Positions 5,611-5,997 of a stretch of DNA of 5,997 nucleotides are shown here, piece after piece. This stretch comes from Acidobacteriaceae bacterium (GTDB lineage: Bacteria > Acidobacteriota > Terriglobia > Terriglobales > Acidobacteriaceae). Each line of letters starts with the position of its first letter. Positions within the stretch are counted from its first letter, which is position 1. The notes beneath the pieces are model-generated. The model was given only the letters and a program-made list of their open reading frames with translations, made no database searches and was not told the DNA's origin. A program made the translations under genes and the position numbers. The stretch spans positions 1-5,997 of the forward strand of contig JAOAPG010000374.1 of NCBI GenBank assembly GCA_025462785.1. The letters run 5' to 3'.

Positions 5611-5996
5611 CTGAGCAGTGCGACCTCCGCAGCCATTCCTGGTCCTAAAGCAACCATCACCCCCCAATCTCCTGGCCTTGGCTCACCGCTACGCACGACT
5701 TCCTCCAAGACAAACATCACTGTGGAGGATGACATATTTCCGTAATTCCGCAATACAGCTCTGGAAAAACGCAATTGGGCGTCAGTCATGCCAAAATGCT
5801 TTTGAACGCTGTCGATGACCTTGCGTCCACCTGGATGAACAAGCCAGATGTCAATGCGAGATCTTGAAAGTCCGTTTCGCTGCAGCAACTGCTGCAGCGC
5901 CATTTCGATCATGGGACCAGCAAGGTGTTGAACCGAGGCTCCTAGGACAATTCGCAGCTTTCCATCGCGATGTTGAAGTCCAACCTCCTCGATTTG
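5604..5996 (-). CDS. Type III polyketide synthase (chalcone/stilbene synthase-like), C-terminal part
   Basis: The last 130 codons are present; the start and the catalytic cysteine lie beyond the right edge. Type III synthases are homodimeric, cytosolic, CoA-dependent enzymes that condense malonyl-CoA onto a starter and cyclise the chain into phenols, resorcinols, naphthols or pyrones. The visible part is the C-terminal thiolase-fold half. WLVHPGGRKVID carries the catalytic His (visible residue 54) and VLRNYGNMSSSTV the catalytic Asn (visible residue 87), corresponding to H303 and N336 of plant chalcone synthase. ALGPGM replaces the usual GFGPG loop, followed by the terminal AAEVALLRW. With only this half the starter unit and product cannot be predicted. 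The stop overlaps the methyltransferase start by seven bases, which indicates an operon. The family call is secure. Confidence 0.93.
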   Translation of the reverse strand, partial: QIEEVGLQHRDGKLRIVLGASVQHLAGPMIEMALQQLLQRNGLSRSRIDIWLVHPGGRKVIDSVQKHFGMTDAQLRFSRAVLRNYGNMSSSTVMFVLEEVVRSGEPRPGDWGVMVALGPGMAAEVALLRW

Positions 5997-5997
5997 T

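Noticed and set aside
5611..5667. Longer methyltransferase starting at TTG 5667
   Set aside because: This would place 19 extra residues fully inside the end of the synthase gene with a non-ATG start; ATG 5610 gives a normal coupled overlap.
5879..5898. Near-palindromic, repeated CTGCAGCAA/CTGCTGCAG sequence
   Set aside because: It lies inside the synthase reading frame and encodes the ordinary helix LQQLLQ; codon repetition explains it.

Overview
The window reads as about 6 kb of a soil bacterium of moderate GC content, most likely an Acidobacteriota (Terriglobia-type) genome. That assignment is an inference. It rests on a SANT/helix-turn-helix regulator of a type I associate with that phylum, a short DksA/TraR protein, a lactonase-like beta-propeller tail, and a CtaB tail with an ARRLL-x-ASIVYLPLL signature. 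No rRNA, tRNA, CRISPR array, transposase or intact mobile element was found.

Layout. At 3-113 (+) the window opens in the last residues of a protein that looks like a YVTN/lactonase-type beta-propeller. A DNA-binding regulator lies on the minus strand at 297-1036. It is interrupted by a frameshift near 905-930, so its N-terminal 40-odd codons and its remaining ~200 codons are in different frames. A 409-bp spacer with a few small inverted repeats follows. A short DksA/TraR-family zinc-finger protein lies at 1446-1805 (-), with a plausible sigma70-type promoter just upstream. The next ~980 bp (1806-2785) hold no intact gene. They do contain a hidden 56-codon plus-strand frame (2063-2233) that looks like the C-terminus of protoheme IX farnesyltransferase (CtaB), and a short minus-strand frame with one membrane helix. 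I read this stretch as a gene graveyard.

The right half (2786-5997) is the most interesting part. Three genes are all transcribed leftward: the C-terminal 130 residues of a type III polyketide synthase (cut by the window edge), an O-methyltransferase whose ATG overlaps the synthase stop codon, and, after a 392-bp gap, an exported vanadium-haloperoxidase-like protein of the PAP2 fold. A type III synthase makes a small phenol, naphthol or pyrone, the methyltransferase would O-methylate it, and a haloperoxidase could halogenate or oxidatively couple it outside the cytoplasm. The first two genes are very probably co-translated. The haloperoxidase has its own Shine-Dalgarno site and may be separately transcribed, so its membership in the pathway is a hypothesis.
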